64,000 nt of DNA, taken from NCBI GenBank assembly GCA_964471115.1, contig CAYYFE010000015.1, positions 1 to 64,000 of the forward strand, in the 5' to 3' direction. The stretch is from SYFT01 sp964471115. GTDB taxonomy: Bacteria; Acidobacteriota; Vicinamibacteria; Vicinamibacterales; SCN-69-37. This document shows, piece after piece, positions 51,699 to 61,021 of the stretch. Position numbers and translations under genes: made by a program. The stretch's first letter is position 1. Each line of letters begins with the position of its first letter. The notes beneath the pieces were generated by a model. That model was not told where the DNA came from, did no database searches, and saw nothing but the letters and a program-made list of their open reading frames with translations.

Positions 51699-53784
51699 AC
51701 CTTGCTGTCTCAAGCACCGCCGCCAGCACATCGGCCGAGCCGGGCAGGATGACCTCTTCCAGATCGGGGCAGTAGGCGACCGGGCAGTCCATCGCCGCCA
51801 CACGGCGCACCGGCGCGTCGAGGTATTCGAACAGGTCGCTCGCGGTGCGGGCGGCCAGCTCGGCGCCGAAGCCGCAGGTCAGCTGATCTTCGTGCGCGAT
51901 GACCAGACGGTTCGTCGCCTTGACCGCGTCGGCGATCGCGTCGAAGTCGTACGGCATGATCGTGCGCAGGTCGATCACCTTCACGCTCACGCCCTCTTTT
52001 TCCGCCTGCTGCGCCGCCAGCAGGGTGCGCTGCACCAGCGCGCCCCAGGTGACCACCGTCACGTCCGTGCCCTCGCGCCGCACCGCCGCCTTGCCGAACG
52101 GAATCATGTATTCCGCGCCGGGGTACTCGCCCTTGTTGTACGTCTGGCGGTACAGGTGTTTGTGCTCGAGGAACATCACCGGGTCGTCGCACCGGATGGC
52201 CGTGCGCAGCAGCCCGGCCGCGTCCTGTGCGTTCGACGGGAACGCGATGCGGATGCCGGGGCAGTGCGCAAAGATGCTTTCGCCCGACTGGCTGTGGTAC
52301 GGCGCGCCGCCGCGCAGGTACCCGCCAATCGCCGTGCGCACCACCATCGGGCACGAGAAGAAGTTGCCCGACCGGTACCGCATCATCGACATCTCGTCGC
52401 GCAGCTGCATCATCGCGGGCCAGATGTAGTCGAAGAACTGAATCTCGACGATGGGTTTGATGCCGCGCGTGGCCATGCCGACGCCCCGGCCGACGATGTT
52501 GGCCTCCGCCAGCGGCGCGTTGAACACGCGCGTGCCGCCGTACGCCTTCTGCAGGCCGTGCGTCACCTTGAACACGCCGCCCTTGCCCTGGACCTGCGCC
52601 AGGTTGGCCTCGTGCGTGGCATCCGCCACGTCTTCGCCGAAGACGACGATGCGCGGGTTGCGCGCCATTTCATCCTTCATCGTGCGGTTGATGGCGGCCA
52701 CCATCGTGTCGGGTTTGCCCTCGGGCTGCGCCGGCGTGTCAAACGCCGCGCCGGCCGGATCCACGTCCGGTGAATACACGTACAGGCCGGCCGTCTCGCG
52801 CGCGGGTTTGGGCGCCTTGATGGCCGCGTCGGCCGCGGCGTTGATCGTGGCGTCCACGTCTTTCGCGATGGCCGCCAGATCCTCGTCGGTGGCCAGGCCC
52901 TCGGCCTTGAGCCACGCGGCGAACTTCGGCAGCGGGTCGCGCGTCGCTTCCTCCGCGCGTTCGGCCGGCGTCTTGTACAACTTCTCGTCGTCGGAGAGCG
53001 AGTGGGAGTACGGCCGGATGACCTTGGCGTGAATCAGCGCCGGTCCCTTGCGGCTGCGGCAGTAGTCCAGCGCCTGCGCGGCCGTGCGGTAGCTCTCCAT
53101 GAAGTCGGTGCCGTCGCAGCGGAACACGCCGAGGCCCGGGAAGCCTTCCACCAGCTTCGACATGTCGCCGCCGGGCGTCTGCACCTCGACCGGCACCGAA
53201 ATGGCGTAGCCGTTGTCCTCAATCATGAAGAGGACGGGCAGCTTGGCGACGCAGGCCGCGTTGAGTGACTCCCAGAACTCGCCTTCGCTGACCGTGCCAT
53301 CGCCGACGGACACGTACGTGACTTCGTCGGGTTGGTACTTCGACTCGCGATCGGGAATGTCGGTGACGCGTTCATACAGCCGGCCGGCTTCCGCGCAGCC
53401 CACGGCCTGCAGGCACTGGGTGCCCGTCGGGCTGCCCTGCGAGACGATGTTGAGCCGCTTGTGGCCCCAGTGCGAGGGCATCTGGCGGCCGGCGCTGTTG
53501 GGATCGTCGGCCGCGCCCACCGCGCTCAGGAACATCTCGAGCGGCGTCATGCCCAGCGCCAGACACAACGCGCGGTCGCGGTAATACGGGTAGAACCAGT
53601 CGTGCCCGGGCTTCATCTGCATGCCCGTGGCCGTGAGGATGGCCTCGTGGCCGGCCCCGCTGATCTGGAAAAAAATCAGGCTCTGATTCTTGAGCTGAAT
53701 CTCCTTGTCGTCGATGCGCCGCGAGGTCAGCATCGTCCGATAGGCCGTCAGCAGGTCATCCCGGGTCAGTCCATCGTGGGCCAT
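51694..53784 (-). CDS. fused alpha-beta E1 of a 2-oxo acid dehydrogenase (branched-chain type)
   Basis: A 696-residue fusion. The alpha half (1-340) has the ThDP motif SVGDGTVSEGEFWESLNAACVAKLPVLFMIEDNGYAIS and the conserved PSHWGHKRLNIVSQGSPTGTQ. The beta half (about 385-696) has ARNPRIVVFGEDVADA, FNAPLAEANIVGRGVGMATRGIKPIVEIQFFDYIWPAMMQL and VKVIDLRTIMPYDFD. It should oxidatively decarboxylate branched-chain 2-oxo acids or pyruvate with an E2/E3 encoded elsewhere. Start ATG at 53784. Confidence 0.93.
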   Translation of the reverse strand: MAHDGLTRDDLLTAYRTMLTSRRIDDKEIQLKNQSLIFFQISGAGHEAILTATGMQMKPGHDWFYPYYRDRALCLALGMTPLEMFLSAVGAADDPNSAGRQMPSHWGHKRLNIVSQGSPTGTQCLQAVGCAEAGRLYERVTDIPDRESKYQPDEVTYVSVGDGTVSEGEFWESLNAACVAKLPVLFMIEDNGYAISVPVEVQTPGGDMSKLVEGFPGLGVFRCDGTDFMESYRTAAQALDYCRSRKGPALIHAKVIRPYSHSLSDDEKLYKTPAERAEEATRDPLPKFAAWLKAEGLATDEDLAAIAKDVDATINAAADAAIKAPKPARETAGLYVYSPDVDPAGAAFDTPAQPEGKPDTMVAAINRTMKDEMARNPRIVVFGEDVADATHEANLAQVQGKGGVFKVTHGLQKAYGGTRVFNAPLAEANIVGRGVGMATRGIKPIVEIQFFDYIWPAMMQLRDEMSMMRYRSGNFFSCPMVVRTAIGGYLRGGAPYHSQSGESIFAHCPGIRIAFPSNAQDAAGLLRTAIRCDDPVMFLEHKHLYRQTYNKGEYPGAEYMIPFGKAAVRREGTDVTVVTWGALVQRTLLAAQQAEKEGVSVKVIDLRTIMPYDFDAIADAVKATNRLVIAHEDQLTCGFGAELAARTASDLFEYLDAPVRRVAAMDCPVAYCPDLEEVILPGSADVLAAVLETARY

Positions 53785-53799
53785 ACAACCACTCGATTC

Positions 53800-53805
53800 T
53801 ATACT
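53800..53805 (+). promoter_or_regulatory. -10 element, leaderless-type, cupin gene
   Basis: TATACT ends exactly 6 nt before the GTG at 53812. On the minus strand TAGAAT lies 11 nt before the E1 ATG. Confidence 0.45.
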
Positions 53806-53811
53806 GGCCAG

Positions 53812-54144
53812 GTGGACACGCCGGCCGTTTTCCGTTGGGAGGAACTGCCCCTGGAACGGGTGACCGAGATGGTGGCGCGCAAGGTGGCGCAGACCCCGGC
53901 GCACGTGGTGGCGCAGGTGTACCTCAAGCGGGGTGCGCTGGTGCCGCGGCACCAGCACGAGGCCGAACAACTGCTGTACGTGCTGCAGGGCGCGCTGGCG
54001 TGCCGCATCGGCGACCGGACACGGATCATCAGGCAGGGCGAGATGGTCGCGGTGCCGGCCGGTGTGCCGCACCAGGCCGAGGCCCTCGACGACACCTTCG
54101 TGATGTCAATGCACGCGGCGGATGTAATCGGGCCGGGGCGGTGA
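53812..54144 (+). CDS. cupin domain protein
   Basis: A 110-residue single-domain cupin. Motif 1 is RGALVPRHQHEAEQLLYVLQGAL (HQH and E), motif 2 GEMVAVPAGVPHQAEA with the third histidine, so a metal site is likely. Function unknown. The start is GTG; the gene overlaps the convergent rhomboid gene by 39 bp at its 3' end. Confidence 0.85.
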   Translation: MDTPAVFRWEELPLERVTEMVARKVAQTPAHVVAQVYLKRGALVPRHQHEAEQLLYVLQGALACRIGDRTRIIRQGEMVAVPAGVPHQAEALDDTFVMSMHAADVIGPGR

Positions 54145-54789
54145 GGGCCGCGACCGCGGCCGCGGGGTCTTGAGGTAGAACCAGCCGGCCACCAGGCCCG
54201 ACAGATGGGCCACGTGGGCGATGCCGCTGTTGCCGCCGCTGCTGACCGCCTGCGCCAGCGCGATGGCGCCCGCGATCAGGGCAAACACCCGCGCGGTCAG
54301 CGGAAACAACCCGAAGAAGTACACCGTGCGGTGCGGAAACACGATGGCCCACGCCATCATCAGGCCGTAGCCGGCGCCCGAGGCGCCCACGGTGAGCGCG
54401 AAGTACGACGGGGCCGTGGCGGCCAGCGGCAGCAGCGAGGTCACGACGGTCGCCAATCCGGCGGTGGTGCCGACGATCAGGTAGTACTTCGTAAACGCGA
54501 TCGTGCCCCAGCGGCGTTCGAGGTCGACCCCGAACATCCAGACGAACAACATGTTGAAGAGCAGGTGGAACACGTCGAGGTGCACGAACTGGTAGGTGAA
54601 CACCTGCCAGACATACCCCTCGGTCAACACGAGCTCCGGCACCAGGCCCACCCAGTCGGCCAGGCGGGCCATGATGAGCACGATCACGTACACCGCGACG
54701 TTGGCGATCACGATCGCCTTCACGGCCGGGGTCATCGGTCCGGGACCCAGGGTGTAGGTCATGTGCGGCGCGGGCGCGTAGCGGCTCAC
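54106..54789 (-). CDS. rhomboid intramembrane protease
   Basis: A 227-residue membrane protease with six helices. The catalytic Ser is S137 in TVGASGAGYGLMM and His is H195 in AHVAHLSGLVAGWFYL; the conserved loop is LDVFHLLFNMLFVWMFGVDLE. It would cleave within substrate membrane helices. The gene overlaps murJ by four bases (ATGA, 54786-54789), the downstream partner of that operon. Confidence 0.9.
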   Translation of the reverse strand: MSRYAPAPHMTYTLGPGPMTPAVKAIVIANVAVYVIVLIMARLADWVGLVPELVLTEGYVWQVFTYQFVHLDVFHLLFNMLFVWMFGVDLERRWGTIAFTKYYLIVGTTAGLATVVTSLLPLAATAPSYFALTVGASGAGYGLMMAWAIVFPHRTVYFFGLFPLTARVFALIAGAIALAQAVSSGGNSGIAHVAHLSGLVAGWFYLKTPRPRSRPSPPRPDYIRRVH

Positions 54790-56399
54790 GGTCTGATCCT
54801 AGCCGACACTTTTTGCCAGGCGTCCAGGAACTCCCGCAGGCGCAGCGCCCATGCGGCCGCCGCGAGCGTCAGCAGCGCCACGCTGATGGCGCCGCACACC
54901 CGGAGGCCGGCGCCGATCGTGTGCGCGATCGACGGTGACAGCCCGGGCCACCACGCGCGCGGATCGGGCAACGCCGCGCCGATCCACTGCGCCGAGGCCC
55001 AGGCGGCCGCCCCCATTGCCGCCGAGGCCGCCAGGATCTTCAGCGCGGCCACCAGCACGCGGCTGCCGTCCAGGCCTCCGAGCCGTCGCGCCAGCAGCAC
55101 GAACAACAGGGCGGCATTAAAGAGAGCCGACAGCGCCGTGCTGAGCGCCAGGCCCGGGAAGCCCATCACCCGCACGAGTGTGAGACTGAGAACGAGGTTC
55201 AGGGCGATCGACGCCATGCTGACCGCCACCGGCGTCCGCGCGTCGCCCAGCGCGTAAAACGCCGGCGAGGCAATCTTGACCGCCGAGTAGCCAAGCAGAC
55301 CTGGCGCGTAACAGAGCAGGGCCTGCGCGGTCATCCGGGTGCTGGTGGCGTCAAAGGCTCCGCGCTCGAAAATGAAGGCGATGATCGGCGATGCCAGCAC
55401 CATCAGGCCAACGGCCGACGGCACGTTGAGCATCAGCATCATGCGTACCGCGCTCGAGATCGTCCGGCGCATCTCCGCGGCGCTCCCGGCCGCGGCCTGG
55501 CGCGCCAGGTCGGGCAACGCGGCCGTCGCCACTGACACGCCGAAGATGCCGATGGGCAGGTACATGAGCCGGAACGCATACCCCAGCGAGGACACGGCCC
55601 CTTCACCCTCGCCGACGGCCAGCACCGTGTTGACCACGACGTTGACCTGCGCGGCGGCCAGGCCCAGCGTGCCCGGCCCCATCAGCATCAGGATCTCGCG
55701 CACGCCCGGATCGCGGAAGTCCACGATGGGCCGGTAGCGGAAGCCCTCCCGATAGAGCAGCGGCAGTTGCACCAGAATCTGCCCCAGACCGCCCAGCAAC
55801 GTCCCCCACGCGATGCCCACGATGGGATGCCAGCCCAGCTGCCGCGCCAGCGGCACAAAGGCCACCGCGCTGATGAGGATGCCGACGTTGTACGCGGCCG
55901 GCGACACCGCCGGGATGAAGAACTTCCGCAGCGCGTTGAGCATGCCGCCCAGCGCGACGGCGATTGCCACCAGCGTCAGAAACGGCATCACCCATCGCGC
56001 CAGCTCCACCGTCAGCGACAGTTGCGCGACATTGTCGGTATCCGGCGCGTCGGGCAACAACTGCAGCAGGGGCTCGGCGAACACGATCCCCAGCACCACC
56101 AGCGCGCCGGTGACGACGATGAGCGCATTGAGGACGAGGTTGCCCAGCCGCCAGGCGGCCTCTCGGCCCTGCTGCTTGAGGACCTTGGTGAACGTGGGCA
56201 CGAACGCGGCGCTCATGGCGCCTTCCGCGAACAGGTCGCGCACCAGGCTCGGCACCCGCATGGCCACCTGGTAGGCGTCGTTGGCCAGGCCGGTGCCGAA
56301 GAGTCCGGCCATGACCTGGTCGCGCACCACGCCCAGCAGCCGGCTGGACATGACGGCGGCGCCCACCGTGCCCGCGGACCGGGCCAGACGTTCAGACAT
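54786..56399 (-). CDS. murJ: lipid II flippase MurJ
   Basis: A 537-residue MOP-superfamily protein with about 14 helices, flipping lipid II for peptidoglycan synthesis. SAGTVGAAVMSSRLLGVVRDQVMAGLFGTGLANDAYQVAMRVPSLVRDLFAEGAMSAAFVPTF is the MurJ signature with its charged cavity residues. The start lies immediately after a C tract and intrinsic terminator with no Shine-Dalgarno. It is unclear whether the first ATG is used; a second ATG is 17 codons in. Confidence 0.94.
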   Translation of the reverse strand: MSERLARSAGTVGAAVMSSRLLGVVRDQVMAGLFGTGLANDAYQVAMRVPSLVRDLFAEGAMSAAFVPTFTKVLKQQGREAAWRLGNLVLNALIVVTGALVVLGIVFAEPLLQLLPDAPDTDNVAQLSLTVELARWVMPFLTLVAIAVALGGMLNALRKFFIPAVSPAAYNVGILISAVAFVPLARQLGWHPIVGIAWGTLLGGLGQILVQLPLLYREGFRYRPIVDFRDPGVREILMLMGPGTLGLAAAQVNVVVNTVLAVGEGEGAVSSLGYAFRLMYLPIGIFGVSVATAALPDLARQAAAGSAAEMRRTISSAVRMMLMLNVPSAVGLMVLASPIIAFIFERGAFDATSTRMTAQALLCYAPGLLGYSAVKIASPAFYALGDARTPVAVSMASIALNLVLSLTLVRVMGFPGLALSTALSALFNAALLFVLLARRLGGLDGSRVLVAALKILAASAAMGAAAWASAQWIGAALPDPRAWWPGLSPSIAHTIGAGLRVCGAISVALLTLAAAAWALRLREFLDAWQKVSARIRP

Positions 56400-56413
56400 G
56401 GGGGGAAAAAAGA

Positions 56414-56444
56414 AGGGGCCTCAACCCCTGCGATTGAGGCCCCT
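56414..56444 (-). terminator. intrinsic terminator/attenuator directly before murJ
   Basis: AGGGGCCTCAA and TTGAGGCCCCT are perfect 11-bp arms with a 9-nt loop, followed on the minus strand by TCTTTTTT and then CCCCCC and the murJ ATG. It ends YqeY-block transcription or attenuates murJ. A second hairpin AGGCAC-TTGC-GTGCCT lies at 56463-56478. Confidence 0.8.
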
Positions 56445-56483
56445 GCCCGGAGGATGGATGAGAGGCACTTGCGTGCCTTTCAT
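56421..56483 (-). CDS. possible leader peptide upstream of murJ, 20 aa
   Basis: A 20-codon frame MKGTQVPLIHPPGRGLNRRG ends with a TGA inside the right arm of the terminator stem. This position is what a translation-controlled attenuator would need. No Shine-Dalgarno precedes its ATG, so it is weakly supported. Confidence 0.25.
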   Translation of the reverse strand: MKGTQVPLIHPPGRGLNRRG

Positions 56484-56540
56484 GGGGATTAGACTGCGGA
56501 CCCCGCAAAAAAGTTTGGTCGCCGGTCCGCGCCACGGCTG

Positions 56541-56996
56541 TCAGCGCCCGCCTGAGAGCCGCGCCTTGACCGCATCCGCCAGCACCTTGCCGTCCACGGT
56601 CTGGCCGGCCAGAGCGGCCTGCACGGCTTTCATCACCTTGCCCATGTCCTTCACGGACGTGGCTCCGGTTTCGGCCACCGCGGCGTCCACCGCCGCCGCG
56701 ACGGCGGCCGGGTCGGCGGCCGGCGGCAGGAAGGTTTCGAGGAACGTCAGCTCGGCCTGTTCCTTGTCGGCCAGGTCGGCGCGGCCGCCCGCGCGGAACT
56801 GGTCGATCGAGTCACGGCGCTGCTTGACGAGCTGGCTGACGACCTGCAGGGATTCGGCCTCGTCGAGCGCGCGGCCTTTTTCGACTTCGCGGTTCATCAG
56901 CGCGGCCTTGAGCATGCGCAGCGGCCCCAGCGACGCCTGGTCGCGCTGCTTCATGGCGTCGGCAATCGCGGCGGTGACTCGGTCGAGCAGGCTCAT
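56541..56996 (-). CDS. GatB/YqeY domain protein
   Basis: A 151-residue protein of the YqeY/GatB C-terminal type: SLLDRVTAAIADAMKQRDQASLGPLRMLKAALMNREVEKGRALDEAESLQVVSQLVKQRRDSIDQF, then the small C-terminal domain GATSVKDMGKVMKAV. Such proteins bind tRNA and assist amidotransferase-related steps. Its ATG overlaps the stop of the glycosyltransferase (ATGA, 56993-56996), so it is the next gene of the polysaccharide block. Confidence 0.92.
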   Translation of the reverse strand: MSLLDRVTAAIADAMKQRDQASLGPLRMLKAALMNREVEKGRALDEAESLQVVSQLVKQRRDSIDQFRAGGRADLADKEQAELTFLETFLPPAADPAAVAAAVDAAVAETGATSVKDMGKVMKAVQAALAGQTVDGKVLADAVKARLSGGR

Positions 56997-58135
56997 GGCG
57001 CAAGCATACCGCGATAGAGCGCTTCGTATTGACCGGCGACCGCCTCGGGCCCGAAGCGCGCGCGCAGGGTCTCGGCCGTCGCCTGGCTGGTCCGGCGCGG
57101 ACGGGCCAGCGCGTCAGTCAGCGCGCCGGCCAGCGCGTCGACGGCCTTGCGTGGCACCACCCGCACATCGTCGCCAAACAGCGCGTGCAGCTCGACGCCG
57201 CCGGGATGATCGGCCGAGACGACCGGCGTGCCCGCCGCCAGCGCCTCGACGGCGACCGTCGGCAGGGCTTCGAGCAGGGACGGCAGCGCGAAGACGTCGG
57301 CCGCGGCCACGTACCGCGCCACCTCGTCATTGGGCACCAGCCCGGCGAAGGTGACCCGCTCGGCGACGCCCAGCGCGCGGGCTTGCGCTTCGAGCGTCGC
57401 CTTCAGCCCGCCCGTGCCGCAGATGATCAGGCGGGTGTCGGGATGGGCCTGCAACACGGCCGGCATCGCCTGAATCAGATACGTCTGCCCGGCCAGTTCA
57501 TGCAGGCGTTTGACGTTGAGGATCAGCCGCGACTCGGTGATGCCCAGCGCCCGGCGCACGCCCTGCCGCGCCTCCTCGGACAGCGGGTGAAACGCCGGGG
57601 AGACGGCCGGATACACGACCGTCAGGCCGGGGCGATCCAGCTGCAGTTCGCGCGCGCGGTCGAGCAGCCCCTGGCTGTAGAACGTGACCGTCGCGGCGCG
57701 CCGATAGGCCGCGCGGAAGAAGTCGACGGGCCAGCGGCGCTGATAGTGCCAGATCTCCGTGCCGTACAAGGTGAGCACGTACGGCACGCCGTGGCCGCGC
57801 GCCCAGCGCGCGCTCGTCTCCACCAGCAGGCCGTTCGAGTGCAGGTGCAGCGCGTCGGCGCCATCGGCCACTTCATCGAGCACGCGGGTGTACTGGCGCG
57901 AGAGCAGCGCCGCGTCGATCCGGAGCGCGCCGGCCAGGCCCGCGCGCACCCGGCGGGGCACCCAGGTGACGCCGCCGGCCGCCGGTGCCTCGGGGGCGCC
58001 GCCCTGCGCGGGCGGATGCGCGATGTAGATCACTTCGTGTCCATGCGCCACGGACCATTCGCCGAGCTGCGCCGGCAGGATGGCGTTGGCCGCCTGATCC
58101 GGCGGCAGATGCGGCGTGACGTGAATGATCCTCAT
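56993..58135 (-). CDS. GT4 family glycosyltransferase
   Basis: A 380-residue GT-B enzyme. MRIIHVTPHLPPDQAANAILPAQLGEW is the N-terminal acceptor half and VVYPAVSPAFHPL, ILNVKRLHELAGQTYLIQAMPAVLQAHPDTRLIICGTGG, and the E-x7-E motif PSLLEALPTVAVEALAAGTPVVS form the donor half. It uses a nucleotide sugar to extend a glycan. ATGA overlaps on both sides. Confidence 0.92.
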   Translation of the reverse strand: MRIIHVTPHLPPDQAANAILPAQLGEWSVAHGHEVIYIAHPPAQGGAPEAPAAGGVTWVPRRVRAGLAGALRIDAALLSRQYTRVLDEVADGADALHLHSNGLLVETSARWARGHGVPYVLTLYGTEIWHYQRRWPVDFFRAAYRRAATVTFYSQGLLDRARELQLDRPGLTVVYPAVSPAFHPLSEEARQGVRRALGITESRLILNVKRLHELAGQTYLIQAMPAVLQAHPDTRLIICGTGGLKATLEAQARALGVAERVTFAGLVPNDEVARYVAAADVFALPSLLEALPTVAVEALAAGTPVVSADHPGGVELHALFGDDVRVVPRKAVDALAGALTDALARPRRTSQATAETLRARFGPEAVAGQYEALYRGMLAP

Positions 58136-59118
58136 GCCGGCCCCTGAACCCTGGACCCTCGGACCCTGGACCCTGCGTACGCTTCAAACGTCATTCCCTC
58201 GGCGCCCAGTTCCTTCGTGGCGTACGTCAGGAAGGCGCCCAGCCGTTCGTAGAAGGCGTCCAGCTCGGCCTCGGTGCGGTTGTACGGACTGCCGCCGACG
58301 ATGGCCTCCGAGGAATGGAAGAGCAGGTTGAGAATCGGGACGCCGGCGTCGACCAGCTGCCGTCCCAGCGCGCACATGTCCTGCGTCGAGCTGTACGACG
58401 GGCGCAGCCAGCGGACCTGCGCGACCCCCGACAGACGCAGCAGGCGCTTGGTGGTGTAGTTGAACGGCGCGCGCGCGTAGGCGTGCGCCAGCCACGCCGG
58501 GACGCGCCGGTTGAGTGCGGCCGAAATCGGCAGCTCCAGCACCTGGCTCGAGCCCGGCCGCGTCGCGTTGTCGTAGGCGAGGAAGTACGGCGTCAACGGG
58601 GCCTCGACGAAGTCGGGCCCGCCCTTGTGCGCCTCGTAGAACAGGGGAGCCACGCTCGAGTCGACCAGGTAGCCGGCGCGTTCGAGTGACGAAACGTGGG
58701 AGGCCGAAAATCCGAAGCGGCCCGAACGATACGACACCGGCCGCACGCCGACCGCGGCGGTGATCGCGTCGGTCAACGACGCCAGCTGGGCGTCGAATTG
58801 ATCGAGGGGCAGCTGCAGGGCGTACGGGTGCCGGCGGATGTCCGCCTCGGTGCACGGCGGCGTTTCCCACGCGTGATGATGCGCGCCGATTTCACAGTCG
58901 CCCGCCTCGTGCAGCCGGCGCAGCACCTCGGCCGAGCGGGGATCGGTGGCGACCGGATGGGTGATGACGTACGTCGGCCGGACGCCGTGACGCCGGAAGA
59001 ACTCGTGCAGCCGATCGAGCGCGTAGATGTTCTCGAAGCGCTGGTGCAGGCGCGCCTGGGCGTCCCACTGGTTGTCGCCTTCGGTGTCGATTGCGACCAG
59101 CAGGGCGGGCCCGGTCAT
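58132..59118 (-). CDS. polysaccharide deacetylase family protein
   Basis: A 328-residue NodB-like domain protein. VAIDTEGDNQWDA carries the catalytic base Asp (D11), GAHHHAWETPP (H80-H82) the metal site, and SYRSGRFGFSASH and LLFHSSEAI the remaining catalytic loops. No signal peptide, so it acts in the cytoplasm or on a lipid-linked sugar. The last residues GSRVRGSRVQGPA are translated GGACCCT repeat. ATGA overlaps with GT4 and GNAT genes. Confidence 0.85.
   Translation of the reverse strand: MTGPALLVAIDTEGDNQWDAQARLHQRFENIYALDRLHEFFRRHGVRPTYVITHPVATDPRSAEVLRRLHEAGDCEIGAHHHAWETPPCTEADIRRHPYALQLPLDQFDAQLASLTDAITAAVGVRPVSYRSGRFGFSASHVSSLERAGYLVDSSVAPLFYEAHKGGPDFVEAPLTPYFLAYDNATRPGSSQVLELPISAALNRRVPAWLAHAYARAPFNYTTKRLLRLSGVAQVRWLRPSYSSTQDMCALGRQLVDAGVPILNLLFHSSEAIVGGSPYNRTEAELDAFYERLGAFLTYATKELGAEGMTFEAYAGSRVRGSRVQGPA
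58146..58174. repeat. GGACCCT array, tract 4 (deacetylase C-terminus)
   Basis: Four units of 7-8 bp: GAACCCT, GGACCCT, CGGACCCT, GGACCCT. It encodes the last residues before the stop, as in the MFS gene. Confidence 0.82.
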
Positions 59119-60158
59119 CGGTCCTGGTCCGAGTCGCCGAGTGTGACGTGCCAGGTCTCGGTGGAGTCGTAGAAGGCCTTCGGCACGTCAATGGCATTGA
59201 TCTTGGCCACGAACTCCATCGTGGACTTCACGGCGAAGTACCCCTCGGCCTTCAGGTGCTTGCGATACCCGGCGTGCATGGCAAACGCGCGAATCTTGTC
59301 GGAGTTCGCCGTCCGCGCCTCGCGATCCACCCAGCGGAGCAGCGTGAGGAACCCGGAGGCATCCTGGGGGTCGGTGAGCCAGTCCACCACCAGCGTGACG
59401 CGCCCGCGCGGTTCCTGCACGTGGCGGTAGACCACGTAACCGCCCAGCTCGCCGTCGCGTTCGAGCATGGCAATGCTGTACCGCACGTGCGGCGCCTGGA
59501 TGTATTTCCAATTGAGGTACGCCGCGTCGCGGCGCACGGCGAACGCGAACTGGGGGGCCACGCGCGCCCACAGGGCGTCACAGCGCGCGTCGAACTGCCG
59601 GACCACGCGCACCTCGCCCTGCAGCGGACGCGTCCGCGCAATGAGCCGGATCCACGGCAGCGTCAGCGCCGACAGCAGCTTGTTGGCGCCCACCGACCAG
59701 CCGGGCCGCCGCAGCGCGCGGCGCGTCAGCGGCTTGACCAGGCACGGCACCGGACCCACGTCCGGCCAGCGCAGTTTGCCGAAGAGCCGATACGACGAGT
59801 CGGACAGGCCCAGGCCCAGCGACGCGCCCACGTTGCGGTCCCACGTGCGGAACAACACTTCGCCCAGCCCCTGGCGCTGACGTTCGGGGGCCACCATGAC
59901 GTCCATGCCCCAGGCGGCATCGATCTCGCGGCCCTGCACCCACAACTTCACCGGCATCGTCGCGTACTGCCCGACGATGGTCTGGCCCTCCCGGGCCAGC
60001 CAGATGAGGGGCCCCTCGGCGGGCATGTGCGGATTGCGCCGGTACTGCCAGTCCCAGCGCAGCCGGTTGGCTTCGGCCGAATCGGTGCCGAACACGCGCC
60101 GGTACAACGCCTCGACGTGGCGCCGGTCATCCTCGCGGTAGCGGTCGATGTCAGCCAT
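59115..60158 (-). CDS. GNAT-type acetyltransferase of the polysaccharide cluster
   Basis: A 347-residue protein with the acetyl-CoA binding motif WGMDVMVAPERQRQGLGEVLF and two GNAT-like halves (AYLNWKYIQAPHVRYSIAMLERDGELGGYVVYRHV). It resembles FemAB/GNAT proteins that add acyl groups to sugars or peptidoglycan precursors. ATGA overlap with the deacetylase gene; 2 bp from the methyltransferase stop. Confidence 0.8.
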   Translation of the reverse strand: MADIDRYREDDRRHVEALYRRVFGTDSAEANRLRWDWQYRRNPHMPAEGPLIWLAREGQTIVGQYATMPVKLWVQGREIDAAWGMDVMVAPERQRQGLGEVLFRTWDRNVGASLGLGLSDSSYRLFGKLRWPDVGPVPCLVKPLTRRALRRPGWSVGANKLLSALTLPWIRLIARTRPLQGEVRVVRQFDARCDALWARVAPQFAFAVRRDAAYLNWKYIQAPHVRYSIAMLERDGELGGYVVYRHVQEPRGRVTLVVDWLTDPQDASGFLTLLRWVDREARTANSDKIRAFAMHAGYRKHLKAEGYFAVKSTMEFVAKINAIDVPKAFYDSTETWHVTLGDSDQDR

Positions 60159-60160
60159 GC

Positions 60161-61021
60161 CTATTCCAGAACGTATTCCATATTACTGATGAAGATGTCG
60201 CGCGTGGCTTCGCTGTCGCGCAGCCAGCGCCCCAGCGGGCCGGGCAACCGGCGCACCGTCGCCGTCGAGTGCAGTTCCTCGCGGACGATGCGCAGGCCGG
60301 CGTCGGCGATCTGCCGGCGCAGGCGCGTCACCGTGACCAGTTCAAGCAGGTCGTCTTCCTTCCAGATGCCATTGCGCGCGTCCCGGATGAACGAGTTCTC
60401 GTGGGCGGGCTCCTTCAGCGTCCACGGCGCGTACCGCGCCAGCAGCCGGAACGTGCGGAACGCGATCCAGCGGCCCGTGATCAGGTGCAGCGGGATCTGA
60501 ATCTTCAGGCGCGGCAGGTGCGCGCCGGCAAACGACAGGTACGGCGCGGTCGACAGCAGGCACCGCGCGCCGGGAGCCATCACGCGCCGGATCTCCCGCA
60601 GGTACAGCGGTGCGTCGGCGACGTGTTCGATCACGGCGTGTGACAGGACGAGATCAAACGACGCGTCGGCAAACGGCAGATACATGCCGTCGGCCTGCAG
60701 GAAGTGCAGGTGCGCCAGACCGCGTTCGCGCGCCAGCCGGACGCCGGCATCGCCGAACCGGTTGATGGGATCGATGCCCACGACGAACCGCGCGTGTTCG
60801 GCCAGTGACAGCGGCATGCCGCCGCCGCCGCACCCGGCATCCAGCACGCGCCCTTCCACCTGCACGCCGGCGCGGTCGAGGAAGGCCAGCACCTTGGCGG
60901 ACCGGTAGTACTCGAAAAGCGCGTAGTCGTACTCGGACCGGAACCGGCGGTCCGCATGCTGCTTGATCAGGGCGTCATTTATCTCGCGCACGCGGGTCGG
61001 GTCCGTCGGGAAACTTGTCAA
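60161..61021 (-). CDS. SAM-dependent methyltransferase
   Basis: A 286-residue class I methyltransferase. Motif I is EGRVLDAGCGGGGMPLSLAEHARFVVGIDP and the acidic motif II/III region is FLQADGMYLPFADASFDLVLSHAVIEHVADAPLYLREIRRVMAPGARCLLSTAPY. It probably methylates a sugar or lipid in the same pathway. The 5' end overlaps the GT39 gene by 47 bp if ATG 61021 is used; a GTG at 60991 is an alternative. Confidence 0.9.
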   Translation of the reverse strand: MTSFPTDPTRVREINDALIKQHADRRFRSEYDYALFEYYRSAKVLAFLDRAGVQVEGRVLDAGCGGGGMPLSLAEHARFVVGIDPINRFGDAGVRLARERGLAHLHFLQADGMYLPFADASFDLVLSHAVIEHVADAPLYLREIRRVMAPGARCLLSTAPYLSFAGAHLPRLKIQIPLHLITGRWIAFRTFRLLARYAPWTLKEPAHENSFIRDARNGIWKEDDLLELVTVTRLRRQIADAGLRIVREELHSTATVRRLPGPLGRWLRDSEATRDIFISNMEYVLE

